From positions 19,220,001-19,284,000 of the forward strand of contig OX344753.2 of NCBI GenBank assembly GCA_947034885.2: DNA of 64,000 nt. Reading direction: 5' to 3'. Source of the DNA: Thuidium tamariscinum. Its lineage: Eukaryota > Streptophyta > Bryopsida > Hypnales > Thuidiaceae. Positions 47,161 through 59,080 of the stretch are shown here, in pieces. The first letter of the stretch is position 1, and each line of letters starts with the position of its first letter. The notes under the pieces are model-generated. The model did not search any database and was not told the DNA's origin. It was given only the letters and a program-made list of their open reading frames with translations. The translations under genes and the position numbers were made by a program.

Positions 47161-50100
47161 TTACACAGTCCTCCTAACCAGATCCTGGGCCTCCTCCGAT
47201 TGCAGCTTTTCCTTATTCCCGCGCCCAGCAGCACCAGGAAGTCCCCAGTAGCGGTGACCTGCACGAGCTCTCTGCTCCCACAAAACCTCCACTTCCTGGA
47301 ACGACAATCCTTTAGTTTCCGGCACAAACAGTTTCACGAACACGAACGCAAGCACCGTGATGCATCCGAAGAAGAGGAACGTCATGGAGATGCCGATGGC
47401 CTTCACCAACGACAGGAATGACTGCGTGATGATCAGGTTGGCCACCCAGTTGGCCGTGGCCGCTATGCCTCCGCACAAACCCCGGTACTTGAGTGGGTAA
47501 ATCTCCGAGTTCACGGCCCAGGGGACAGGGCCCATGCCTGGGGAGAACGCCATGATGTAGAGCGCGAGTCCTCCGACGGCGAGCCAGCCGTAGTGGCTCG
47601 GACAGCCTTTGGTGAACCAGGTTGTGTCGCCGCACTGGTCGCCGACTGTCTTGTTGGACACCAAACACATGCCCGGGAGGTTCTGCGCGCGAGGCAACCA
47701 CGTATCAGTGTAATACTGTACATCAAATTGAGTGGTAATCAACACAAATATATCTACACTCCCATTTATGTTTACGTGATCACGTACAGAAAAAGTACTT
47801 CTGCTAATATTTGACACAAAAGGGAAATCCAAAGCTAAAGTCAACTCCACAGTATTAAGCAAAGTCAGTGGTGACACAAAGACATATAATCCTGCTTAAA
47901 TTTACCTGATCAGAGGAAACTGGATTTCTACTGGCATTCGATGTACAAGAGGAATCCATAGATAAAGTCAACTCCATGGAGTCAATTCCACAGTGCAACT
48001 CTGAAAATTCCTACTTTGAGTTGGAAGTTTCGGGTTCCGTTCATACTCAAACTGAAAAGAAATATTACAGCCTATCTGACAGCCATCTCTGAAGATTGAA
48101 CATCGTATTTTGCACCCTATTCTGCCTTTCTTCAATATTCTCTTAACATGTACGTAGCACTTATCGACCCCAGGAACCCAAGGTGGTTTAGTTCAAACTT
48201 AGAAGGTCAAAACATTCTAAGGAGTCCCTCCTCAATCTCATAGGAATCTCACGAAGAATACAGGGTCTAGGTCGCGAATCACAGACTGAGAGATTTTGAA
48301 TGAACGACAATTTTATGAACTAGATGTAACACGTAATGATATTCACTTATGTGGGAGGTAGAGATGTCCTCTCATCAAGAATACTGTGGTGGAAGCTTTA
48401 GCTAAAGAATGTTTCGTATTGACTAAACCAAGCAACGTGTGAACGATATTGAAACGTTGAAGGAAACAAATGATTTTGTAGCCTCGGATGACATAAAAAG
48501 AGGAATACTTTCACAAAGGCTGAGGTTAAGACTTTTACCTGGTCTCCTTTGGCAGCGCAAAATCCGCACCCAGCTTGTAAGCACTGGGTGCAGTGGCTGG
48601 AAGGAAGCAAGGCCCGCTTGGGATCACATACGAAGGGAGCAGATGACTTGTCCAGCGAGAAGTTGATGGGCGGAGAGTCGTTTGAAGTGACATGGAAAGC
48701 CGCAGTTAGAACAGCTAGAGCAACAATGACCCCGCTCAAACTCACCAACAAGAGACGCCGTCTTCCAAACCGGTCAATCAGCATCATTCCTGCAAACAGA
48801 TCACCAATATAATTAACCATCTTTCGTAGCACTAAAAATTCCAAACTAATCCTAAGCACTCCTGGACCGAAGTTCATATTCTGGATGACAAGCAGAGTAC
48901 CTCCTTTAACCTATTTGAAAAGCACGACCACCAATTGGAACACTTGAGTTCCATTGCTTTTAATGTTCAGTGGGTTCTGAAAAAGTTTCAAGCTTACCAA
49001 CAATTGTTCCAAGAGCATTCAAACCAGACACGATAAGGGAGAGAAGAAGAGCTGTCTGATGAGATGCGAATCCGGCTAGTTCAACGATGGACGGGCTGTA
49101 GTACATCACTGTGTTGATGCCAACGAGTTGCTGGAATATCTGGAAGACGTCAAACAAAACAGGTTGACGTCAATGGTAACTTCACTGACATCCTTCACCC
49201 ACGTAAATAGTCGAATGCACCAAATAATAAATATTCTTCTTCAAATGCGAGCTTTAAAAAGGTGAGATCCCCATAGAACTGACTGCCACAGACTAGTTCC
49301 AGTTCAAGTCTGAAATTGTAAGAAAACGAAACGCAAGCGTAAGAAATCGACTCAACATTGAAACAAAGTGTGAGGAAATATTTACATTGGCAATCAAAAC
49401 AAGTCTGCAGCTCCAGAGAACTTGAATTCTCGACCAGACTCAAAAGTTTCAGTATCAGATATCCCGGACTGAGATCACGAAATTAGGTTCAGCGGTTCAG
49501 TAGTTCAGAGATTAGAGTTTTACCTGCAGGCCGACTCCAGCAGTGAGAGCCAACCGAGTGGGTTTGTAGGAGAAGAGTTGCAAGATCTCTCGCAGAGACG
49601 AAACTGAACGACGTTCTTCAGCTGCAACTGCAACATGAAGCTCCTCCACTTCCTGTTGCAAATCCTCGGGCTTCGGGTATATTCTCTCCAGTACCTTGAT
49701 GGCCTCATCGTGCCTTTCCTGCAAACATTAAAGAATCACCCTCCTCTTGAAAATTGCAACCTTAGTATCAGGAGAAATACTCATCTACTGGTGAAAATTT
49801 TATGTGATTTAAAAAAGTATCCAATCAGGAGCTACGATCATTTTGCGAGTTTTGACAACCCTTCCTTACAGACAAGCCAAGTGTTCTGTACCCAATTTGG
49901 AGATTGGTTGAAAAACATGATGAACCAACGGACTGTGTTGAGACCTGCCCAAAGGGATGCCGAGAAGAGATTGTCCATTATTGCAACCGGAAATCATGCT
50001 ATCCTCTTTCGGTAAGTGTAGGAAGACATAATCTTCAACATGGTAAAGACAAAGTGGAGGTTTGATGACCCCTAATGCACTTTGAAACACGAAAGCCAAG

Positions 50101-52209
50101 CATTTCGGGACGAAAAACAAGCAACTATTTATGAGAAATTTTTACAAAGCTAGTATAAAAGGACGTGTTGTCACCTGCCGAAATAGCCATCGAGGGGATT
50201 CAGGTAAAAAGAACATGATAATGCCTTGCAACACTGCAGGGGCTCCAGCTACACCCAGCATCCATCGCCATGTTCCAGGTGTCTGCAGAGATAGATATGA
50301 ACCTCAGGCCTTGGGACAGGGTTTAGGGTTTAACAACTGAAAGACCAATTGGTCCTGCTATTGAGATGACCAAGTTAATCGATCATATTATGCAAAACCA
50401 ACACTTCAGATGGTCAAATTCAATATTAGCAGGATCAGTCAAGAACATAACGTGTGTTGGTCAGTTGAGACAATAAAATTGGGCACAGAAAGTCCCCACC
50501 TGACCTAATTAATTAAAACTACTAAAAAACGCCAGGATTTCCAGGGTTTTAGAGTTTGTTTTAGGGCTCTGGGTGTGAACCTCAGTGTTTAGGGCAGGGT
50601 TTGGGGCTTAACCTCTAAAAAACCAATTCCTTATGGTATTGAAATGACCAAGTTAATCGATCGTATTAAGAAAAATCAGATCTTCAGATGCAGCTAAATT
50701 CGATGTAACCAGAAATCAGTAATAAAAGAGCATTGCAGGTGTTGTCAGTGGATACAATAAAATTGGCAAAGAAAATCACATTCAGGTGCGGACTGATGCG
50801 GCCAAATTCTATAGGTCTTGATCCTTTAGGGCTTTAGGGTTTAGAATACACAAGTAAATATTCTTCTGCGACAGTACTTCGTCCTATTTCAAGATCATTT
50901 CAGACAATTCTGAGATTGAAAGAGATTGATGAACCTGTTCACCTTCGTGAAAGCGAGATTGATGAGATACGACAGGAACTGGCCGCCAGTAATAAAAAGC
51001 ACATTCACGGTGACAAGAGCGCCCCGAATTTTGGCAGGAGAAGCTTCAGCGATGTAGAGGGGAGCGGTCATGGAGGCCACTCCGACTCCCAAGCCCACCA
51101 GAATGCGCCCTGTGATGAGCATGGCCACGTTGGGTGCAGCAGCCATGAAAATGGCGCCCAAGGCGAACACCACATCCGCAGCTAAGATCGCGGGCTTTCG
51201 CCCAAACCGATCGTTGATGCGACCCCCGAAGGCAGCGCCGATGATGGCCCCGGCCACCGCCATGCTCACTATCGTTTCCTGGAGGACTGTGCTCCTATCC
51301 ACGTCTGGGAAGTCATCGCGGATGTACAGCAGCGCCCCGGAAATCACACCTGCAATGAAACAAAGGTGTTATAATTCAGGACTTGTACCGAAATCCCATA
51401 TCAATTCCACCTGTTTGGGCCCTATGGTACGTAATGCAGTGCTCTTGAAATCACAACTTCAATGTCCCTAAATCTGATCTACGATGACAAGAATCTCTTC
51501 ACAACTCAGGGCTTATCCCGCATTCTCATTTCAACCACATCTTGAATATTGAGCCCTATATGGAAGCAGGGCTTCTGAAATCACATCTATAATGCAACAA
51601 AACTCTTCACAACTCTGGGCTTAACCCTAAACCCGGTGTTGATCACATCTTTTGGGGCCTTGTATATACGGCAGGACGTACTACGATGAAATAAATTACT
51701 TCACAAATCAGAACCACCATCAAAGTTTCCGTTTCAATCACATGTTATTGAGCCTTGTAGAAGCAAGAGCAGTAGGCAACTCAATCCTCATTGCACAACC
51801 ATTTGAGTTGACACAAGATTCATGATTTGTAAATCCAAATTCAATTGCTCATATAGTGATGGGGTTAATTATATATTATGTACATCAACAGAATCAGTGC
51901 ATCTCAAAATTGTACGTATGTGTCGGTCAATTTTTTTTTTAAATTAGACAAAAGAAAGTCTCCATATACATAACCTGCTAAAAGCAAGCATGAAGCTCAA
52001 CTCACTAGGTTTTACAGAGGGTTTAGAATACCTGTGTCGTAGCCGAAGAGTAACCCACCAATGCCTGCAGCAAGAGTCAGCTTCACGATGTACCAATTCA
52101 ATTTGGAATCAGCAGACGAGTGAGCCTCCTGAAGGTCGCTTTTCGCAGCAGCATTCGCAGTAGTGCCCTGGACTCGCAGAGGAGATCGGTCACCCTCCTC
52201 CTCCTCCAT
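47161..52209 (-). CDS. INT: PSI-domain inositol transporter, copy 2
   Basis: Seven coding exons on the minus strand: 52032-52209, 50943-51349, 50175-50282, 49524-49718, 48998-49139, 48539-48789 and 47161-47682. They give 601 codons (600 aa), with no stop or frameshift. It differs from copy 1 by a missing Glu in AAEERR, a three-residue deletion near the C terminus ([14 protein letters not shown]) and scattered substitutions such as [11 protein letters not shown] for [11 protein letters not shown]. Helix, sugar-transporter and PSI-loop motifs are all kept. The coding region looks functional, but the copia element starting at 53116 lies where the 5' leader intron should be, and the promoter and first leader exon seen in copy 1 (13376-13750) are not found upstream. 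Expression is therefore doubtful or newly sourced. Confidence 0.92.
49850..50155 (+). other. Exon-like insert in the intron between transporter exons 4 and 3 of copy 2
   Basis: About 300 bp absent from copy 1 (which reads straight through GCGAGTACAAAAGGACG). On the plus strand it holds CTTACAG|ACAAGCC (exon-like start 49872) and TTTCG|GTAAGTG (end 50011). The 140 bp between are open, encoding [19 protein letters not shown] then [16 protein letters not shown]. It looks like a captured exon with its splice sites, antisense to the transporter. Parent gene not recognised. Confidence 0.5.
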
Positions 52210-53115
52210 GGCTTTTATTTATTTACTCTAATTTTACCTGAACAGAAATAATTTATATCCAACAGACTTAGTTTATTGAAATGGCACTTTTCTTTTTCAA
52301 GGCGTTACAAGGAGATCAAGTAAAGTTGTGAAGTTGTAAAGTTGCAAAGGAATTAATTACTCACAGAGACTATTAACCAAATTCTAAACACAGGTATTAA
52401 ACTGAGGCTACTTAGGAGTTAGAACTGTTGCACAAGTAACTGACATTACTTAGAGGCAAATTTCGCAACGGTAATTCGTCTACCTACCTTATCTAAGTAG
52501 CAAGCGCAACAAATCCTCAGCAAATTAGTTTCTCAGAGTACAGAATTGCCTTCTGCACCCAAGACACAATTAATTTCCAATTGCGATTCACAAGAAAGAG
52601 CTTCTTTCACGCTCTTTTAATACTCTGGGAGATTTCCGAGTTGCAATGTTTCAATTCCGAGTTGCAAGGCTCGTAAGCAAATTAACCGCCTACGCCTGTC
52701 CAGACAATATCTACAATCGATAGTGTCTACAATCGTTACGGCAGATTCGAAGACGACTAACAAGTCATACAGAAGATTCACCAACTCTCAACATGATGAT
52801 TTCAAAGGAACGAGATATATTCTTTCCTAGACAGTAGCAAAAATCAAAAGCTCGCAAGTAACCCAACTAACACGGCGCGCCTTGACATCTAAAGCTCCGG
52901 TTTGACCCGTCCCTCACGTTCGCACCATGCACGACACAAAGTACAGTACAGATCTGAGCAGCCCCTCTGTACCTGCATGATTGTCCTTCACTAATTCCAA
53001 ACACAAAAACATAAGCAACCCCAATTCAAGCCCATTCACCACAGAGCTCGATCGATCTTACTTCGGTGTCTAGACAGTTTCTTTCCGCAATTGATTTGCA
53101 CATGGAAAAGGATTG

Positions 53116-53549
53116 TGTTGGAGCAAACGAGAATAGTTAGGGTTTCATCTGGCAGGATGACATTCATCCCTGTCCATTAGGTTAGGATTAGCACCAAGAG
53201 CTCCTCTAGTCCTCTAATTCATTCTAAATAGACCACCATCTGGTTAAGTTGCTAGATCACAACTATCTCTTATAAGGTAGGTACACCCAAAAGCGCCAGT
53301 TTCTCTACTGTGCCTAGTTCCTGTTATTATGTTCTTCAAATTTTTTACAATCTTGTTGGTGAGTGAAAGCTTGTTCCAACGCACCAAAGAACAGTGGATT
53401 TGGATACCATATGCAAAAGTTATTAACAGTCAAAGTGTGTTTCTGAAAGTGCCATCTACAGTCTGGGTACATGACTGTTTTTGAAAATCTATGCACGTTG
53501 TATAGAGCGCTTTAAGGTCAGGAGCCATTTTGGGTGTACCTACCTTACA
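53116..53549 (+). repeat. 5' LTR of the copia element, containing a 20-bp inverted repeat
   Basis: Bounded by TG and CA and by the tRNA primer site. Within it TAAGGTAGGTACACCCAAAA (53273-53292) is perfectly inverted at 53528-53547, so 53273-53547 may itself be a small TIR element whose right end nearly coincides with the LTR end. Confidence 0.8.
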
Positions 53550-53675
53550 TGGTATCAGAGGGAGGTCATTAGTTTTTTCTTCTTCTTCAGGTTCTAGTTT
53601 ACTCTAAAATTAGCTTCGAACTCTCATCCACTAATCAATCAAGAATTTCACAAATTACGTTGCGCAATGCCATAG

Positions 53676-54406
53676 GGGTGGTTGCAAGAAACACCGGTCC
53701 TATTCTCTGTCACAATTGGAGTGACGTTCTTTTTTGCTATAACTTTTGAATTAAAATATTCGAGGATATGAAATAATTATTGGAACTCTCTAACTTGATG
53801 ATTTTTACATCCCTTATTTTTCAGAAATTAAAAAAAATCATTTTATATTTAAAATTATTTATTGTTAATTTGTCACAAACTGAGGTTTAGGGGTTTTTAC
53901 TACGTTGGGAGTACCCAAATTTAATGATCTAAAGTTGAAATTTTCATGGTGCATTTGCATAGTAGGAAAGCATATTCCTATGGAAGGGAATTTAAAAATA
54001 CATTATTTTATGTCTTCCACATGCGTGCAAACAACACTCCCATTGCACGCAGTTTCTGACCATTGATAAAAGAGTTGAGATTATTTTTTTGGTGGAATAT
54101 CATCACCATCAACTCTTCCCAAATGTCCAATTTTTAGATTCAAGAAAAATAACTTTTCCTATTTTTTACAAATTAAAATGTAAATACGCCTATTTTCGTG
54201 AGATTTTCCACTTTTCTAGTTCTCCTACTTGGAGAATTTTCCTAAGGTTTTCCTTCATAGGATACCTTCTTCTTTAAGTTTTATACATTATACATATTTT
54301 TCATATTTTTTTTAAATTGATTTTCTAATTAAATAGTACTCCCAAAGAAAACAACGTCCATTTCCAAAACGCTACGGAAAATGGACGGTGTTTCTTGCAA
54401 CGACCC
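53676..54406. mobile_element. TIR element of 731 bp inside the copia remnant
   Basis: GGGTGGTTGCAAGAAACACC at 53676 is inverted as GGTGTTTCTTGCAACGACCC ending at 54406, with one mismatch. ATAG is present directly outside both ends (53672-53675 and 54407-54410). The interior is A/T-rich and has no coding frame. The 4-bp flank is not TTAA, so it is distinct from the piggyBac-like families here. Confidence 0.8.
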
Positions 54407-54410
54407 ATAG

Positions 54411-55430
54411 GCTACATTCTTGCTACCAAAAACACCATAGGGTTCTTGCATTATCTTTAGTCCAATCTCTACACGATAGACATGGATCTTCATGTCAAAG
54501 ATGTCCCTGAATCTATGAAATTAGTTACTAACTATGTCATTTGGAGTTAAAAGTCAAAATGATACTACTTTAGAAAGGTCTTTGGCAATAAGTTGAGACA
54601 CCTAGCACCACTCACTTGATTATTGTAGACAACATTGCAACATCGTCTACCTCTACAAACATCGTCGTTGATACCATCCTACTAGCTAGAACAACCGATC
54701 CTGTCACATTGCCAACAACATTGATGTAAATAACTAGATCAGATCAACACCAACCTCCAACATCAACCAGAGCCATCACTGCATGGGAAGCCAAGCTATA
54801 TTTCTACATTGGCTAACTTATCATTTCAATGGTACAGGATTCCATCATACTCAGCATCATTTATCTCATTGATCCATATGATATATAGTTAAGGTTTAGA
54901 AATATGTGTAACATATGTAGTTCCTCCCATTGTCTAGCCTTGAAAGAACCGTTTTACTCTCTCAAGATGGGAGAAAGCAAGAAGATAGAAGATCACCTTT
55001 AATTTTAACCATAAATTTGCTAGTAACCCTACTAGTAAAACCTAGGCATTCTTGTCCCAGATGAAGATCTTGTTGATCTAACATTCAACACCTTATTGAA
55101 AAGTTGGTCTACTTTTAGACACGTCCAAAATGGTAGAGATTGTATTCCCTCCTTTTTTGAATTAGAGGGATTACTCTTTCAAGACAAACTAGGCTACAAC
55201 TTAGAACTCACCCGAAAGAATCCAAGGAAGTCTACATAATTAGAACATGCAAAGGTTACCAATGATGAGGCTAGAACTTATATCATGGAGGATAGAGCTC
55301 TCTCTAAGGACAATCCAACTGCAATAGAGGCTCCTCCGATCTAATATAGATTGCACCAACATTGTTCAATACACTCCGCATCAAGCTGTAAATACACCAA
55401 ATGAATTCACAATACAAATTACTATCATCA
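54411..55430 (+). pseudogene. Copia gag region, degraded
   Basis: Between the TIR element and the zinc knuckle the plus strand resembles copia gag in short interrupted pieces only (for example KLVTNYVIW near 54515-54545). No continuous frame remains. Confidence 0.4.
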
Positions 55431-56600
55431 ATGCTGCAAGCTGGGCCATTATGCTAGAGACTATGCTCAAGCTACCCTCAAAGCCAACATCAAGGCTCTA
55501 TAAGTCCAGTTCATCAATATGCAATAGAATTGCAATTGTACACGTACAACTCCAACCAAACAAGTATACCTCACATAAGCAATTGAAGACCTAGACACTA
55601 ACGACAATACGCTACAACTACAAGATTGTATCAATGCCTTCCACAAAGAAGATACTCCATACAAAGTCATTAATGCTTGCATAACACCTACCATGGTTGA
55701 AGATGACTGGTTTCTTGACTCCAGCACCTCTTCACACGTCATTGGCAAACCTCAACTTTAACCAACATTTTTTATTTTAGTATACTTTATATTAGAATGG
55801 CAGGAGGCCAAATCATACCAATAGTTGGTCAAGGTACTATACATCTTACGAATTCCTTTAGAGAAATAAAGGCTATCCACCTTATTTTCTTCATTCTTGG
55901 AGTCACCACAAATCTTCTCTCTTTAGGACAACTTACGGATATTGGACACCGTGTCTTATTTGAATCTCAACATTGTTGTATTTACAACAAAGATCAACCT
56001 CATCTCATATTTCTTCAAGTTGTACAAGACTCCTGTAACAATATCTATTGAGGCGAGCATCAAGACAAACATCTTTGATTAGCAGTACAAATGCCCATAA
56101 TCCAACAACAAGAACTGACAACAATTCAATCAGAACCTAGACATACCATGATTGTCTTGGCTATAAGCCCACCATAACAGTCACAATGTACCCCACAACA
56201 ATTAGCACCAACCAACTCCACACTATTCAACAAATCTCCATAATCCCGTCGACCTTTAGACATTAAGATTCACCTGAGGTCATGTCAACTATCTTGCTCA
56301 TCTATAGAATAAGAATATCAAGCCTTGAAAGATAGAGCTCAACAGGTCATCCGGCTCCATCACTTATTGCACAAAAACATACCTTCCTCTCATTCTTCTT
56401 GCCATCCACCAAAACTTAAATTACCTAGCTTTCAGTTGTTACCTTCTGGAATTACCTTTTTCTATGATAACCAAAGCACCATTAAGCTTTTCTACAATCC
56501 AATTTTTCATGCCAAAACAAAACATGTAGAAATTCATTATTACTTTGTGAGAGAGCAAGTTTTAAAGGGGGAAATCAAATTATAGTATATTAACACAAAT

Positions 56601-58182
56601 GCCCAGCCAATAGACACCCTTATAAGACCATTAGACAAGATATTTGTCCAACATAGAGCTACACTAGGCCTACATAGTCTAGCTAATCTTCAAGCATAAT
56701 CTAAAGCCTTGCTTTCTTTCAATAATCTATACCGAACCAACCCTAGCAACCTAAAGTATGGAACAAATATCCTTCAACTTCCATCAAAGAAACAAAACTC
56801 TTGTACTCAACTCTCTTATAACCAATTACTTCCTTTGAACAATTAGTCCAAGTAAAATATAAGCCTAGAACACGCCTCCATCCGATAGTAGATAACTTTA
56901 TACTTGACGTTGCGCCTCCATAATGATTGCTCTGTGCTCTACGCCACTGACAATCATCATCACTCTTGAACTCCACGATTGCAACAATCTCCTATGCTAT
57001 GTCCCTTGCAAACATCACGTTCAAATCAGTTTCAACGTTTGTGTTACAAACCCCATTATTTTGGTTGTAACAACTTAACTTGGACGGTTACATGAGCAAG
57101 TATGCTTAGCGTAGCGATTATGGCGGTTAAGGGATGAGTGAGGCCTCTTCGTGGTCTTTATAAATTGCATGGGGGGACTAGTCTCTTATGTAGTATTTTG
57201 AAATGCAAAGGAATGATTTGATCCAATTTGAGTGATATCAATGGAATTGCTATGAATTAAATCTGTGTTTGTATTATGTCTTAATTGAGTCAGGAAAGTT
57301 GGGTTTGGAGGTTGCAGGATGGTATTGCAATTAGAGTATCGGTTGTAGAGTTATCAATTCATGACATAATACTACATCTTGATTGACCATGCTCCATTTG
57401 TGGTACTAGTTAAGTCTGGCAATTATTCCTTGTGATGCCATAGAACCTATAGTAGGGAAGCTTGAAGTCGGAATTAGTTTTTCTATTATGTAGTTTTGTT
57501 TTTTGCAAGAATGGAAGTATAGTCAAGGAGAGTAATGGAGTTTGTCAGAATTAGTTTTTTTTATTAATAAGTAGTTTTTCTCCGAGGGTGAGGGTGTGAC
57601 CGAAGAAACGGATGGAGTCTATGGTCAAAGAAGGAGCTCTACATTGGGGCCTAGCTTCTTACTCTTTGGTAACTTGTCGACCCCAATCTCAAGGAAGCAC
57701 TTCCTAAGGGCAATGGGACGAGAATCTCAGTGGTAGTCTCAAGGTCAATGACTCAAGCGGCTGTCCAATTGAGTGCAAAGAGTTTGGTGAAAGGTTAGGC
57801 TCAGTGTTGAGGCTCTCGGGCTCCAACAACGACTTCGTCACCTTGGTCTCTACATGTGGTAATTTTTAAAACTAGTGCTAATTAAGCAACACAAGAAGCA
57901 ACACTAATTGAATTCACAACATCATGGCATCCAATTATTCAATTATTGCCCACAACATTGGACACAAGACCTTGTCAAATTAGAATTGGAGTTGATTTCC
58001 TAGCTCTTTGATAATACACATGATTGTAACAACAATCAGATCAGTTGACTCATTACAATGGCTTAGTCTGTTTTGATTTAACTAGGAGCATTCGTTTTGA
58101 AAAGTCTTGTGGGTTCTGTAATTGTCATTGGCTAATAGTTCTATGATAGACAATGAAAGGATGGTGGAGCCAGAAAGATCGA
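56601..58182. other. Unclassified sequence between the copia remnant and resumed duplication homology
   Basis: No 3' copia LTR was found. A possible solitary LTR starts near 57044 (TGTTACAAACCCC, with TTTATAAATTGCATGG about 120 bp later), but its end and any target duplication are unclear. 57590-57830 is GC-richer without a recognised frame. Homology to unit 1 resumes at about 58183 (GAAGTCAGTGTT). Confidence 0.4.
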
Positions 58183-59077
58183 AGTCAGTGTTAAGGCTCT
58201 AAAAGCAACCCTGCTGTAAAGCAATCTCTGACCAAAAGGTACATTTTTCTTTTTACAACTATACTAGAGGTGTACATTTCAAGATGGGTTGTTTTTAGAA
58301 ATCATAGCATTTCAACTTCAAAAATTTGTAACTAATTCTACAAAGGTCCCAAAAATATGAAACAACTTGTGTTGGATGCCAATTCCATTTTTCTTCCTAC
58401 AAAACTTTACTGAAAATTATTTCATGGGGTTTAGCTTCCCAAAATGCAATTAGTTCTTAATAGGTCACTTCAAGAGCACACTATCTTACTATGAATCATG
58501 ATGTTTCATATTTTTTGGAGCTTTGTAAAGTAAATTATGAATTTTTGAAGTTTGAAAGGCATAGGGTTCTAAAATTGCCCACCTCTTCAAGTGTACACTA
58601 TCTATACATTTCTATTGCAACAAAAAAGCAATGTATGAGTAGTATACATTTGAAGAGGTGGGTGATTTCAAAGCTTAAATGCTTTTAGAACCTCCTACCT
58701 TGAAGTGAAGCACCCAAAAATTAACCTTAGGATGTCTAAAAGAAAAAATGAAGTATATGTGATCTTTTTAAGGAGGTGAGTGTTAACTTAATAATGACAA
58801 AACAAGCTAAAAGTGTCCATTGGAGATGCCAAAAAATCTTTCTAGGTTAGATAAAAGTGCAAATATTCATCCTTGGAATTTTGTGTGAAAAAAATAGAGG
58901 CTTATGTATGCAATAGTTTGACCTCCAATGAGTACTTTGGTGTTTTTTTAAGCAAATGATTCATGAAGTAGCCAAAATGATGATTTCTATAGTATTTGAT
59001 CTAATAAGATGGGATTAATATTATGCTCATTCCATATCTTTTAAGATGTGATGTGCTAAAATTACTCTTTCTTTAAA
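58183..59077. other. Non-coding tail of duplication unit 2
   Basis: Aligns with 13750-14095 and 14890-15448 of unit 1 (CTCTAAAAGCAACCC, TCAAAAATTTGTAACTAATTC). No gene is seen. It lacks the 14100-14890 block and the exon-like tandem repeats. Confidence 0.7.
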
Positions 59078-59080
59078 AGA

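Larger units (their letters stand above)
53116..56600 (+). mobile_element. Ty1/copia retrotransposon, internally deleted, no 3' LTR found
   Basis: A 5' LTR (53116-53549, TGTTGG..TTACA) is followed directly by TGGTATCAGAGG (53550-53561), the initiator-Met tRNA primer site typical of copia. Plus-strand remnants follow in copia order: a degenerate zinc knuckle (KLGHYARDY, about 55440-55470), protease DDWFLDSSTSSHVIG (about 55700-55745), a GAG-pre-integrase segment (TTNLLSLGQLTDIGH, about 55900-55950) and an RNase H end (FFYDNQSTIKLFYNP, then AKTKHVEIHYYFVREQVLKG, 56455-56570). The integrase core and reverse transcriptase are missing between about 56050 and 56400. A separate TIR element sits at 53676-54406. 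Confidence 0.85.
43676..59077. repeat. Segmental duplication, unit 2
   Basis: Counterpart of 5643-15448 in direct orientation. Relative to unit 1 it has gained a TTAA-flanked element (45443-46413), extra DNA in the intron at 47683-48538, an exon-like insert in the intron at 49719-50174, and the copia block from 53116. It lacks the equivalents of 13330-13745 and 14100-14890. Confidence 0.92.

Noticed and set aside
57044..57300. Possible solitary LTR starting TGTTACAAACCCC with a TATA-like element
   Set aside because: The 3' end and target duplication could not be defined, and no second copy is in the window.
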